A DNA stretch of 64,000 nucleotides from Siderastrea siderea (GCA_964030785.1 OZ034971.1:14397679-14461678), one strand, 5' to 3'; counted from the first letter of the stretch, positions 36,701 through 47,223 are shown. Numbers and translations are program-made. The notes: generated by a model from the letters alone, not told the origin.

Positions 36701-36832
36701 TAGTTTTTCTCTTATTCCTTGGCCTACTTTCTTCACAAGAGAAACCACCCTTGACTTTTTACTTGGTTGGACAAGTTGGGAGTCCTCTTCATGCTCTAAA
36801 CCTTCCTTCCTTTTCCTCTTGAAAAGGTTCAT
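30784..36832 (-). CDS. Uncharacterised basic, probably nuclear protein
   Basis: The six coding exons are 36549-36832, 35593-35698, 35401-35473, 33120-33247, 31669-31752 and 30784-30924. All phases agree and give 271 residues. A 5' UTR exon probably ends near 38330 at AAG|GTAAGG, and the coding exon follows the acceptor at 36839. The N-terminus is basic (MNLFKRKRKE, then PSKKSRVV). The middle is a compact mixed domain with SLFTTPAGPLRSARYIMTPL, TLEWRQNSYYVYDSV, GGGNYPISILP, HIRKYGSAFLNSDGGVLMAG and ERREGRYTYVTDVFVIEIA. The C-terminus is a charged Lys/Glu tail (KIQERRIAKLAEKDKEKE) ending in a KPKKTVIVVSP tail. No signal peptide or membrane span. I do not recognise the family. It is divergently transcribed from the HEPN-SAMD9-like gene, so the two may share regulation. 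Confidence 0.75.
31393..31580. mobile_element. Diverged MITE copy (family of 40848-41025)
   Basis: The words 'aataggcc', 'aaagcaagacctagtgcaca', 'cctttcttatgaaaa', 'cacatgcaaataaaa', 'ctatgaaaggcccatgca' and 'aaatggcct' follow the same order as in the better-preserved copy at 40848-41025. Confidence 0.55.
32738..32945. mobile_element. Foldback element
   Basis: 'tgtccccagctgtctccct' on the left is an inverted relative of 'agagagatgactggggaca' on the right. The arms also share 'actcactcatcc' and 'ggatgagaaagt'. Confidence 0.45.
33303..33562 (-). mobile_element. tRNA-derived SINE
   Basis: On the minus strand, 33562-33490 is tRNA-like, with A box TAACCGAGTGG, anticodon arm CTGGA CTTGTAA TCCGG (anticodon TGT) and B box GGTTCAAGTCTCC, but the acceptor stem does not close. 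The body continues to a tail 'ctttgacttgtaattaaag' ending in an ATT/AAT-rich run at 33303-33325. It lies just upstream of an exon of the 30784-36832 gene. Confidence 0.7.
34010..34052. repeat. Short tandem repeat (TTAATATTGA)
   Basis: Three consecutive copies of a 10-11 bp 'ttaatattga' unit. A longer ATTGAT/ATCAAT-rich region follows at 34615-34815. Confidence 0.7.
34615..34815. repeat. ATTGAT/ATCAAT-rich repeat region
   Basis: Dense 'attgat', 'atcaat' and 'atcgat' words on both strands resemble in style the ATCGAT-rich element at 1226-1895, but no clear termini are seen. Confidence 0.5.
35863..35930 (+). mobile_element. Truncated terminus of the 8019-11286 element family
   Basis: 'acaagttcgtaaggggtttt' followed by 'gggtaggcttata' repeats the left terminus near 8051-8090 ('acaacttcgtaaggggtttt', 'gggtgggcttata'). 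Confidence 0.6.
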
Positions 36833-37655
36833 CTTCTGCTGAACATACAAATTAAAAGAACATTGGCACAAGCCACAACCTTGACTTTGTTTATTTATTT
36901 GATATCCCAGGTCTTCCCTTGCCAGCTCCTAGATAAATAATGGTGGTACAGAGAGTTTAATTTAAACAGTGAATAAGCATTTATATGAATGAGTCCTCCG
37001 GAATCACTTGTCTGACTGTGGTTGCATAGGATGACATGACAGAACTGTTCTTTCCGAGGTTAATTGAATAAGTTCACATCAGTGATGAATGCTTATAATG
37101 CAGGCATTCGTCACTGAGTTTCTACTTGTTAAGAGACCTGAGCTTTTAGATTAGCCGAACCATCCTGGTTGAAACCATGTTTCGCATTTGCCGGGGGCAC
37201 CACCCCAACACCCTCCCCTCCCATCCTCCCCCCATCCCCCTCTCTCCTGAGTCCAATGAAAGATGCACCATGAGTTATTGTAAGTGGAAAAATGGACTGA
37301 ATAGCAATAACATGTATTATCACTGATATCATGATAGGTAATTTGAACATCACTTCTTCTCAGTAAATTGTCTTTTAAGAGAGCATCCATAATTTAGGTT
37401 GGGTTGGGTGCCAGAGCAAACACAGGGGTCCTTTGGTGACACTTTTTCAGGATAATCCTGGATTACAAAAATTAAAGCATATGGGCAATGTTTTCTGTAA
37501 CAACAGAGGGAAGGATACACCCTCTGGGTCCCTAGCTCCCTGAGAACTCATACTGAAAATTAAAAGGTTTAAACCACGCATCTTTTTTAAACTGAGCTTG
37601 CTGCACTGAGTATGTAACAGGCTTCAGGTTAAATTCTTTTCAAACCATGCAAACA

Positions 37656-37712
37656 CGTTTCATTTCTGTGGAGAAAATTTTTTCGCCAAATTTTTCTCCA
37701 CAGAAATGAAAG
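37656..37712. repeat. Hairpin with about 22-bp arms
   Basis: TTTCATTTCTGTGGAGAAAA is inverted as TTTTTCTCCACAGAAATGAAA across a short T/A-rich loop. Confidence 0.75.
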
Positions 37713-37724
37713 ACCATTGAATGA

Positions 37725-38032
37725 AGGGGCCATTCCATTTAATATCCACACCCCCCCCCCCCCCCCCGATGGAAGAGATTTTCTGAGGGGCCCTTGATCG
37801 TCATTTCTGAGGGGGTCGCTGCGTCGGCGCCTTTGAGCATGATCTTTTGATTATTTCCGAGGGGTACAGAAAAAAAATTGGCTTTTTTCTGAGGGGAAAA
37901 GAGAATTTAGGCAATTTCTGAAGGGGTGCACGTGTCGGCACTTTTGATCTTTGATTTCTTAGGGGGTAAATTTTGACTGACCTCTTCCATAGGGGGGAGG
38001 GGGGGCGTGGATATAAAATGGAATGGCCCAAG
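37725..38032. mobile_element. About 300-bp MITE with C/G-run ends
   Basis: GGGGCCATTCCATTTAATAT on the left is inverted as ATATAAAATGGAATGGCCCA on the right. Inside the ends are 'ccaca' plus a C-run and a G-run plus 'cgtgg'. Repeated 'ttctgagggg' phrases fill the middle. Confidence 0.8.
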
Positions 38033-38329
38033 CCCATTATAATCGATTTGGACGGAACATAGTTGCATCGACCCATCGATGAAAACTCTCTACGCACGCC
38101 AATAAGAATTATGTGTTATGAGTTCCAAATTTAATTATATATGTTAAATTAAGTCTTCAAGGAGATATGTCGATTTACTTGGTTCGATTCCTGTTCGGTT
38201 CTCGTTGAGCGAATTATAAAGTTAACACAGATATTTCCGAGGCGATCGACTGGCTGATCCTAACATTAACATCTCTTGATTGTCTTGAATAAGTTCATAA
38301 AATAAAATTAAAAAAAAAAACACCTTACC

Positions 38330-39184
38330 TTGATTACGTCGTAGTTGTGAAATTACAAAGTAGATTTTACAAGTAAATGTTCCTTTTACCACTCACTGCT
38401 GATTCGATAATTCTGAACCGTCCCTCGGTCCGTGGTCAGAGTTGGTCCGTGGTGAATTCCAAATTCGACCGCGGAATACAGCCTAGTACCCAGGCGTTCT
38501 CTTCTCGCTCACGATCTGCGCCTGGCGCGAAATTTACGACATTTCGCACCAAGTCGAGTCGGGTGAGCAGGAGGAGATTGCCTGGGTACTAGGCTGCGCG
38601 GAATCGAGGCTGCAACTACAACGCTCCTATTCGCTCCCATGCGACCATTACATGACCCCGCTGAGATGGGGGACACGAAGCCAGTCAACGGAACGAAGTA
38701 GGGACGAAGGAGTGAAGTTAAATTGCGTTTTTGGAGCTATAGTGGAATTTGTGGATGTCACTTGATGAAACGAGAGTTTTGTAAGTTTGGAAAGATTCTG
38801 AAAGTGGATAGAGAAAGGCGTGAAAAATCTTTTTTTCTGTGCCTCACCAGTTTTGTGAAAGAGAAAGCGGAAGTACAGTGTAAGCACTTATTTCAAGGCT
38901 TCAAAAGATCGAAAAAGACTCCTCGTGGCCAAAAAATAAGCAGGAAACGTTGTAAGTATTCGTTATTCCTTTGGATCGTTGGCTTTTCAAAGAACTGATC
39001 ACAGCCGTGATCAAAGCATTCCATCCTTAGTAGATATACACTTCGATGTCTACCCATTACAATATTTGTTTGCAGGTTTTCTGTCCGTAATTAATACCAG
39101 CAGATTTTAACTCAGGATTTGATGGAACGCTAAGTACAACAGCCGTCGCTGAATCAGAAAGTAAGGAGAAAAACAATTATCTGA
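38330..39184. promoter_or_regulatory. Divergent 5' region between the unknown nuclear gene and the HEPN-SAMD9-like gene
   Basis: The probable minus-strand 5' UTR exon ends near 38330 (donor GTAAGG). On the plus strand a leader exon could run from about 38700 to a GTAAGT donor at 38953, then splice to an acceptor near 39076 ahead of the start codon. TGA at 39182-39184 is in frame immediately before that ATG, so 39185 is the true start. No TATA box seen. The MITE at 38479-38596 interrupts the region. Confidence 0.5.
38479..38596. mobile_element. 118-bp hAT-like MITE in a divergent promoter
   Basis: The ends are CAGCCTAGTACCCAGGC and GCCTGGGTACTAGGCTG. The flanks CGCGGAATA (38470-38478) and CGCGGAATC (38597-38605) form an 8-9 bp target duplication. 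Confidence 0.8.
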
Positions 39185-42103
39185 ATGGAGGAGTTAAGTG
39201 ACCGACAATCGACGACTAGCGAATGTCAACCGGCGGATGATAACATTGATGACACTCAAATAGTCGAGCATCCATCGCCAGTTACACCGCAATCAGTGAA
39301 TCCGCTTCCAGATCCATCCCTAGACGTATCAGGCGGGCGGTCGTCGCAGGAACTAAAAGATGAGAACGATGACTGTGGGACAAGCAGCAAGAAGAAAAAG
39401 AAAAGGAAGAAAAAGAAAAAAGAGCTAGTGTCAGCTGATATCGGTTCGTCTGTGGATGACAATAATGTCGATGGAAGCGTTGTTTACAGTTCTCCACCTA
39501 TCACCGGTCAAACTGAATCAGAGGGAAAACGAGAAGGTTTACTTCCAGAAAGAATAAGCGGTCTTCAGTCAGGTGAAAGCGAAAATCCCCAAGAATCCAG
39601 CACAGTTACCAAGAAGAAAAAGAAGAAAAAGAAAAAGAAGAAGGAAACTGCAGAAAGCGCTGATCCTTTTTCGTCAACGTACGCTGATGAACATGTTTCT
39701 GGTGATGGTGAGAATGAAGCGCGCGCAACTCAGATTGCCAATAACGTTCCTTCACAGTTATCTGTGTCGACCACTGCAGTCCAAGAAACACAAGAAATTG
39801 GAAATAACAGGACGGAAAATCACAAAGACAGTGATTTGAAATCTGAAGCAGCTATTTTGAGGACAAACGTAGATAACCAGCAGAGGATTGAAAGTGGTCA
39901 GAATACACTGGCTTTTCCTGATTCTAACGTCCAAGAGAATTTAAATGTTCAGGGAGATCCGTCTCCAGCGAGAAAGAAGAAGAAGAAGAAAAAGAAAGGA
40001 AAGAAAAAGCAGGAAAGTGATGATGATACTCAGCCGCCCAGTGAAATTACCGGTGCTGTCCTAGCCTCTGATAATCATAGTGAAATGGTATCCGAGACAC
40101 CATCCCCAAAAGACCAACGTGGCCAAAAGAATGGAAAAGAGCAAGTTAGTTCCCAAGTGCCATTTGCAAAAGAGAAAAGCTGTGTATCAGATGTTATGCC
40201 TGAAACGATGCAAGGCGAAAAGGATAGTGTGACAACAGCCATAAGTGAGCTATGCAAGAAAGGTCCAGCAACCAGTGGGTACAGAGATGAAACGGAAGTA
40301 CACCCTAAACCCGCGGCTAATGAGGACAATTCATGTGACTCCCAGTCAGTTCAAGAAATGTATGTACAAATAAATACTAGATAGGCGTAAAGTGGACAGT
40401 TTCACGATTTTTGTGTTTTCTTTCCAATGTCATTTTTAGACCTTTTACAGTGGCAAGCTGTAAAAAATTTTGCATTTTCCAATTCAGTCAGATTAATCTA
40501 GCTTTATCCAGTATTAATCACCCCGTGTTGCAGGTAATTACTGTAATGACATTTTTACACGATTTTACATGAGGTAGAGTCATGTCAACAGTATTCAATA
40601 CATATGACTTACCGCATGCAAAGCAAAGTTCCTTTCGCCACAGTGTATAGTTTGTTTGTTGTTCCATAGCTTGTTTCTTAGGGCCAACGGTAAGTCAGCC
40701 CCACAATTGTTGCATCACTCGGCCCCTTAAATTATCCTCCCAGGCAACTGATCTGAATCTTGTTCCTGACAATATGTATGCTTTGGTATTAATCAATGGA
40801 ACTAGTTAATGTCATTGGGAAATGTAGGGATCAAGAGGTATTACAATAGGCCATTTCCGAGTTGTCTTGTACCTCTTTTTCAAAGCGAGTCCTGTTGCAT
40901 AGCCTTTCATATGAAAATGAGTTTTCATTCACATGCAGATAAAACTCATTTTCATATATGAAAGGTTTTGCACGAGGCCTCGCTTTGAAAAAGAGGCACA
41001 AGAAAATTCGGCAATGGCCTATTCTTAAACTGTTCCATGGGAGAAGCGTTCCTAGGGTTTTCTTCTCAAAGTTTCATCTCACGTGATGGTTTGGTGTTTG
41101 TTTGCTATTCTTTGTTTTTCTAGAAGGAACATCTTGTGCATTTTCAAGCTCATTTATGGAGTTGGTCTGAGAGCACTTAGAAAGCTGTTCATGGAAATAA
41201 ATCCAAAATGGTTCAATCAGCCGTCCGATGCCGCTGGGTTTGACAAAGGAGCCATGAAGCTGAGCAAAGGCGAACTAATTGTTTTTAACAATGGGGACGT
41301 AAATGAATGGGATTTCTCATTGATGACAACTGCACTTCTTTACTCTAAGAGTTGTGCATTGGAGATAAACAAGAAACCGGGCTATGCACTTGCCCTGCGG
41401 GAATTGAAGAATCTTCGAAACAGGCTTTTAGGGCACCCTTGCACAGAGAGAATGTGTGATGTGGATTTCAACGTCTTCTGGCCACGTTTGTCGGACAATT
41501 TTGTCACACTTGGGGCAGATCCAGATGAAATTGCAGAGATAACGCTTCACTCAGGTATCTGCACTTATTACGTCCTGATTTCGACTTATTAAGTAGGCAG
41601 GCAGGACGGAAAACGTTTGAATCAGTGGGCTTTATGATGGGAATAAGTGTAGTGAGCAGGGTCCCAAAGGGGACTAGGACTCTGAGGTTCGAGCCTAAAA
41701 GCTGTAGGACTTCAGGGTGTAAAGACAGAATAGTTGGGGCTTCATAACTTTCTACTCCAGGACTCTATTAGGCAAGAATTAGCATTTTTGTCTGGATACT
41801 AAGCAGAGATAAGCTTTGGCCCACAACCCGAATGTTAAATATTCCACGGCACAAGGGCTTCGGGTACCCCATCTTTGCGACCCCGAGTGAGGTCGATGAA
41901 CAGTAATAAAGTGACTTGAGTTGATTAATTTACAAAGTCAATACGTTGTGTGATACGTTACAAACGTTTAACGCGTGTAACTCACGTTTGTTTTAATCAT
42001 TGTAAGTTTAGTATTTTAATGTTATTTACTGTCATACGTTTTATACATGAGCCTCTGGATCGGATATACAGGGCAACCTTATCCCACGCATTCACATTAA
42101 TAA

Positions 42104-42142
<39 letters not shown>

Positions 42143-45100
42143 TGAAGTTAAATTAGAGATATCATCTTTGTGTGTTCAACAGTTCGAGGTATAAATGAAT
42201 AATTAGAGGTGCAAAAGGGTACCATAGCTAGTTAATTCCATTTTATTTTGCTTTCGTGTACAATTACTTATATAAGTTATTTTTTCTGATTAGATGAAGT
42301 CCTCTACTCAGGCGAGTACTACAAGCAGCTCTTTTTGACAGAACGAGCCAAAGAAGCCTATTGCAAGGAAAAGTTGGACGTCATGGACAGCAAATTGGAT
42401 ACCATAATTGCAAAACAATCAGCTGAGGCTGCTTTCAGTGGTCCTATCAGCCCAAAAGACCTCGGTGGACCTAACTGGGATGAATGGTTGAAATTTTGTG
42501 ACATGGTTGCCGATTTTGAGTCCCATCAAAATCAGTACATTCTTGTTACAGATGCTCTCTCTTCTGAAGATCTCGAGTGCTTTTCTGTTTTGAGAGGTGT
42601 GTCATGGAAGATGGTCTTAGATTTCGACCCAATGTCAGAAGAAAAAGGATTCTATCGTGAAGTTACGTCCAACGAAGGGCAAAGTAACTTGGTCAGCATG
42701 ATTACACCAGCAGAGTTAAGAAAAAGTACGATGGGAAGTCTGTTACGTCAGATCGATCCCCAGAAGATACAATGGCTCTTTGTAAATGGAAGGTATAGTG
42801 ACACTGAGGGGAGTTCACAGTCATTTCCGGATTGGGAGGCCACCTCAGTTAAACACATCACTAGGCTGTTCGGTTGCTGTTCTGATCCCGACAAATTTGA
42901 CAAGCAGAAACCAGTTGTGTGCCTTATCCTTCCATTTCATCAGGCGACTCTGCCTTATTTGGAAGTAACGTTGAGTCGTCTCATCGAGAACTTTGACGAA
43001 TTCAGGTTAAGGTTTGTCTCCTTTAAACACAAGCATTGTCACCTAATTTCAAGAAAGTTTAAGGTGCGACACTTTGATTTAAGCCCGAAACTTGTCAGTC
43101 TGGGTCTGGCAGAGATGCTCAATGCATCAGCATCGCAAGAATATCGGATGCCGTCTTCACAGGCGGGAGTATCTGCAAGGCTAAGTCAGAATGAATTTCT
43201 TTATCTCAAAGAACATCTTCAAATCCTCTACGATGGATGTGAAGATCTTCCGGAATTTTCAAATGACCCTGCTGAGGCAAAGAATTTCTTTGAAGAACAC
43301 AGGAAATCCTTCATCTCAGGGAATCAAATTTCACTTGTGAGCCTCTATGACAACCACGACGCAAGAAGAGAGATCGGGGTGGATATTCGAAACCATGTTC
43401 AGCGTCTTCTTGATCAGGGCTTGACACGATCTTTGATTGTTGAAATTCGGCACTCTCCAGGAACAGGTGGTTCAACCATCGCTCGTCGAGTCATGTGGGA
43501 TCTTCACAGATTTTACCCTTGTGCCATTTTGGAAATATCAAGCTCTCGCCACTACTTTGATGAAGACAACACCCTTTCAAACAAATTTGCAAACCGCATA
43601 ACAGCATTGGAAGAAATTTGCCAAACGTCACCTGTGATTCTAATAGACGGACAACAATTAGGCATGAGTGAGGGTCTTTCAAACAAGCTTGTTCGGATGC
43701 TCTGCAACAAAGGTAAACGAGCTCTTCTGTTACGTTGTCAACATGGATCAAAGGTCGCCAAAAGAACAACACAAGAGTCATCAAATGTTCACTACGTTTT
43801 TGATGTGAATGTGAAGCTGGAAGACTCGATTGCTGATCTTAACGAGTTCCAGTCTAAGTACAAGGAATACATAGCACAGTCGTTAGGTGAAAACCAAAGA
43901 CCTAACCTTTGCCGCGTGTTTCACTTTCCACTACTTGCTATGATGGAAGAGTTTCGTCCTAAACTCCAAAAGATCATCGAAGATACCCTGGACGAAATGG
44001 GAGGCATTCAGCAAGAAATTGCTTTGGTAGTCGCTTTCTTACAGAAATACGCAAACCATGCCACACCAGCCCTTCTCCTTTATGAAGCCTTCAAAGGATA
44101 CATTCGCGGTGTTTCAGGTGAAAAAGCCACTACCTACGAAGATATCAAGCAACTGTTCACCGAGCACTTGCTTAACCTAATGGTACCGACAGAACCACTT
44201 CGACCAAAAGGAAGGTCAAGTGCATTAAGGGAGACAGCCCCCGAAAACTACACCCTCCAGCATCCACTGGTCGCCGAATTGGTCCTGAGAAAGATTTGCC
44301 GGGCACAGGAATGTGATCTTTTTGGTGTGGTGAGAAAGTTCCTTCAGCTCCCTATTTACCAACATGAATGCTTCCTCCCCCTTTTTGAAGAACTGTTTCT
44401 TCACAATAAGTACGGTAGGAAGCTGAAATTTTCAATATTATTCGAAGAGCTCAAAGGCATCGATTCAGAGCAAGCAGCGCACGTCTTCTGTGAGGCAGCA
44501 GTGAAGACGAACAACGCCGCCATCTTTGCCAATGCAGCAAGATTCCTTGCGAAGAAAGAACCTCCATCGTTTTCAGAAGCAAAAAGTGTCATTCAGCAAG
44601 CCTTTCATGCCAATAATTCAAAGATGAGGTTGCGTAGCTTGTATCACACAAAAGGTGTCGTTCTGTCTATTGAAATGAAGCACGAAATCCACTCTGGTAA
44701 AGTTAAAGACTTGCAGAGGCTTGAACACTTAGCCAGTGAAGTGCTCAAGGCATACCACGAGGCGCGCAACTTTCCTCCAACGTATCCCCATCCTTTAATT
44801 GGGGAGGTTGAAGTTTGGCTGGCTTGTATCGACTGGATCATGAAAAACAAATGCAGTCGCGATTCGGATAAGACCTTGAAGTTTCTTACCAACCGTTCAC
44901 CCGCTTTCTTTCGCACCTGTGTCAGTGACTCGTTTTATCTTCTGGACATTGTGGATGGAATCGTGCAAAGTGTACCCAACTTAACAGATCCCGAGGAGAC
45001 CCAGAGGCTTAGTAACAGTGCTCGGTTGTCGCTGTTGAAGACCTTTAAACAAGGACTTTCAGTGACTGGACGTAGAACGGACGCCGAAGATTTAATCCAG

Positions 45101-45913
45101 GCTTGCAAGGCACTTTGCAGTGCTCCTAATTTTCCGAGGTCATCGCAGGTGGAGCTAAAAAGGCTCCAGACTCACTTTCTTCTCAGTGCCAGTGATCCAA
45201 TCGACGTCTTAAACCAAGAACATCTCGCATATTTGTTGAAGCTCTTGGAAGAACTAGTGTTGGTGGAAAACGAATACCGGCTTGCTTACCATCTTATGAA
45301 GGTTTGTGTGCTGGTGACCGGACCAAGATGCTACAGCCTCGAGCAAGGCCTTACTGTGAGCGAGAGGTGGCGGGACTTTTCCCCAAACGATTGTTTGCCT
45401 TATTTTTATCAGATGGCCATTTACTTCTTGAATATTCTGGAGGGCAACTCGCTTGAATTCGCGGCAAAGTACATCAAAGCATTAAGGATGTGTCGAGAAA
45501 AGTCCCAGAATCACGTTCGAAGTACACAGTCAACACTGTTTGTTGGCAAAGGAGGGCAAGGGATGTCCCGTTTGATCACTCGCAATGCTTTGTTCCGTGG
45601 GGAAACTGACTACGCCACAGATGATTCTGAAAAGGTGTCAAAATTTTGGCGGATAGACAGTCGAAGGAAATTGCTAGAGTGCAAAGGACGGATAAGAGTG
45701 GAGCAGTCTTCAGGCCGTACTAGGAAGATCCATCCGTACATTGAACTAGTACAAGGAAATCTACATCTCTATGTTGGCAAGAATGCAGACATTGGCAAAG
45801 TAGAGAGGGACTTCACCCCTGGCGCTTTGGTATACTTTGTCGTAAGTTTTAACCTGCATGGTCCTGTTGCTAATGGGATAACTTTCTCGTCGCAAAAGCC
45901 ATTACATGCTTAG
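39185..45913 (+). CDS. SAMD9/SAMD9L-like STAND-type NTPase with N-terminal poly-Lys region and DZIP3-type HEPN domain
   Basis: Exons 39185-40359, 41124-41554 and 42294-45913 join in phase, giving 1,741 residues. Residues 1-391 are polar and disordered with Lys blocks at about 69-81, 143-154 and 263-277. Residues 393-535 resemble the DZIP3-type HEPN domain and carry R490-N-x4-H496 (LKNLRNRLLGHP), the HEPN ribonuclease motif. A short helix follows, then a region like the middle of SAMD9 (residues about 575-880; SWKMVLDFDP). The NTPase has a P-loop-like HSPGTGGSTIARRVMWDL (from H922) and a Walker B PVILIDG (D987). The rest is mainly helical, with an OB-fold-like end (about 1650-1735; GALVYFVVSFNLHGP). 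Vertebrate SAMD9/9L are interferon-linked antiviral and translation-restricting proteins. SAM and AlbA-type domains seem absent here. A role in defence is inference. AATAAA lies at 46241. Confidence 0.87.
40848..41025. mobile_element. Foldback MITE in intron 1 of the HEPN-SAMD9-like gene
   Basis: AATAGGCCATTTCCGAGTTG and 'cctctttttcaaagcgag' on the left are inverted as 'ctcgctttgaaaaagagg' and 'ttcggcaatggcctatt' on the right. The centre is also palindromic ('atgaaaatgagtttt', 'aaaactcattttcat'). Confidence 0.85.
42100..42142. repeat. (ATTG)n microsatellite
   Basis: About ten copies of 'attg' just upstream of exon 3 of the HEPN-SAMD9-like gene. Confidence 0.95.
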
Positions 45914-46240
45914 ATTGGTGGCAGTCATTTGCTCAAAAAACGTGCTATTTGAACCCGCAGAAATTTAAGTACTGTTAACTTGAACTCGAACGAACATATC
46001 GTCTTCTACGTGCATCCTTTATTGCCAGATTAATGCAGTTGTTTTGCTAGTGTGTATAGCTCGCTAGCTTGATGAAAAGACGTAACTAAGTACATTTTAC
46101 AGCAGAGACCCGACTGAGAAAGGAACGGGGCTCAGGCGCACTTTTTGTACAAAGAAAATAAGCCCCAAGATTGCAGAAATGTTTTCTAGTCTGAAACATT
46201 TTCACACTTCCTTTTTTATCGCTCTGGGAACTCGACGTAC

Positions 46241-46246
46241 AATAAA
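46241..46246 (+). terminator. Poly(A) signal AATAAA of the HEPN-SAMD9-like gene
   Basis: First canonical hexamer on the sense strand, 328 bases after the stop codon. Confidence 0.5.
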
Positions 46247-46907
46247 ATCTGGATTCGCCACTATAGCTTTTTAGAAAGATTTTTCAGTATTTTTTGCACG
46301 GTTAAGAATTTTCCGTTTTTTTGTAGTTTCGCTAGTGTGTAATAATTTTGGTAATTTTGCTGGTGTGTAGTAGTTTCACTAGCGCGATGAGCTCAGTGAA
46401 AAATCGCAATAACTAACTTTTACAATTGTGTTTTCAGGCGACAATCATTTTTGATACTTAGTCATATGCCACGATAACTAATTTATTCACGGCCTCAAAC
46501 AACAGCATCTTTGATATCACTTTGTAATTATGTGTACAAGGTTTGTTTGAATGTCTCCCACCGGGAGATTATGGGCATATTTTTTACTGCAGCTATTATA
46601 CGACTGGACAATATTATTGGCTTAAGATTTATTCGCTATTTGACAATGATCATTGTTATGTTTTAGTTTAGTTCGAGTCAGTCTTTCAGCGTACAGAGCT
46701 CTTCTCAGGCCGTTGTAAGTGTACACTACACATTCAGTAAAGCAGTTACGGTTATCTTTTTATTGGCGATTTCAAAAAGACACCGTTTCTGGAGTGTCCG
46801 TCTCCTTTAAAATTTGAGAAAAACAAGTTGATAGATTTGGGTGCTCACGAGTTAGTTATAACCCTTTCCCTTATCAACCTTTTTTCTTCCTAGCGTCTTC
46901 TCACGTC

Positions 46908-46986
46908 TATAAATACACCATCGATTCCATCGAACTCATCATTGGCTGTAGTCTGCACTATGTCCGAACTTATCGGCTTGTCAAGT
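46908..46986 (+). promoter_or_regulatory. Candidate TATA-box promoter with no recognised gene
   Basis: TATAAATA at 46908-46915 is followed about 30 bases later by 'tcgaactcatcattgg' and, at 46960, by an ATG opening a 25-codon frame (MSELIGLSSKSDG). TCAA|GTAAAA at about 46984 could be a splice donor. I could not find matching downstream exons, so this may be chance. Confidence 0.3.
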
Positions 46987-47052
46987 AAAAGTGACGGAAA
47001 AATGGACATGCAGATCATGTCCCCGTGCGGAATGTAACATTTGCAATTCTCT

Positions 47053-47223
47053 GCAATAGCCCTTTTCACAGTTAACTTTTCTCATTTGCATTACAATGTG
47101 TTTGAACGTGGATGTGAGGCAATTTCGGGCAATTTTGCAGTTTCTGCCCGAAATTGCCTCACATCCACGTTCAAATACATTGTAATGCAAATGAGAAAAG
47201 TTAACTGTGAAAAGGGCTATTGC
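47053..47223. mobile_element. Near-perfect palindromic foldback element
   Basis: Arms of about 78 bp (starting GCAATAGCCCTTTTCACAGT) differ at one position, around a loop of roughly 15 bp. The two opposite-strand open frames of 89 codons here are mirror images of one another and not genes. No convincing target-site duplication was found. Confidence 0.9.

Noticed and set aside
39256..39497. Phe/Ser-rich minus-strand frames
   Set aside because: Antisense shadows of the lysine codons of the HEPN-SAMD9-like exon 1.
40360..40384. Treating 39185-40384 as a complete single-exon gene
   Set aside because: A GTATGT donor at 40360 joins in phase to the acceptor at 41123, and the combined protein makes sense as one gene; transcript data should confirm.
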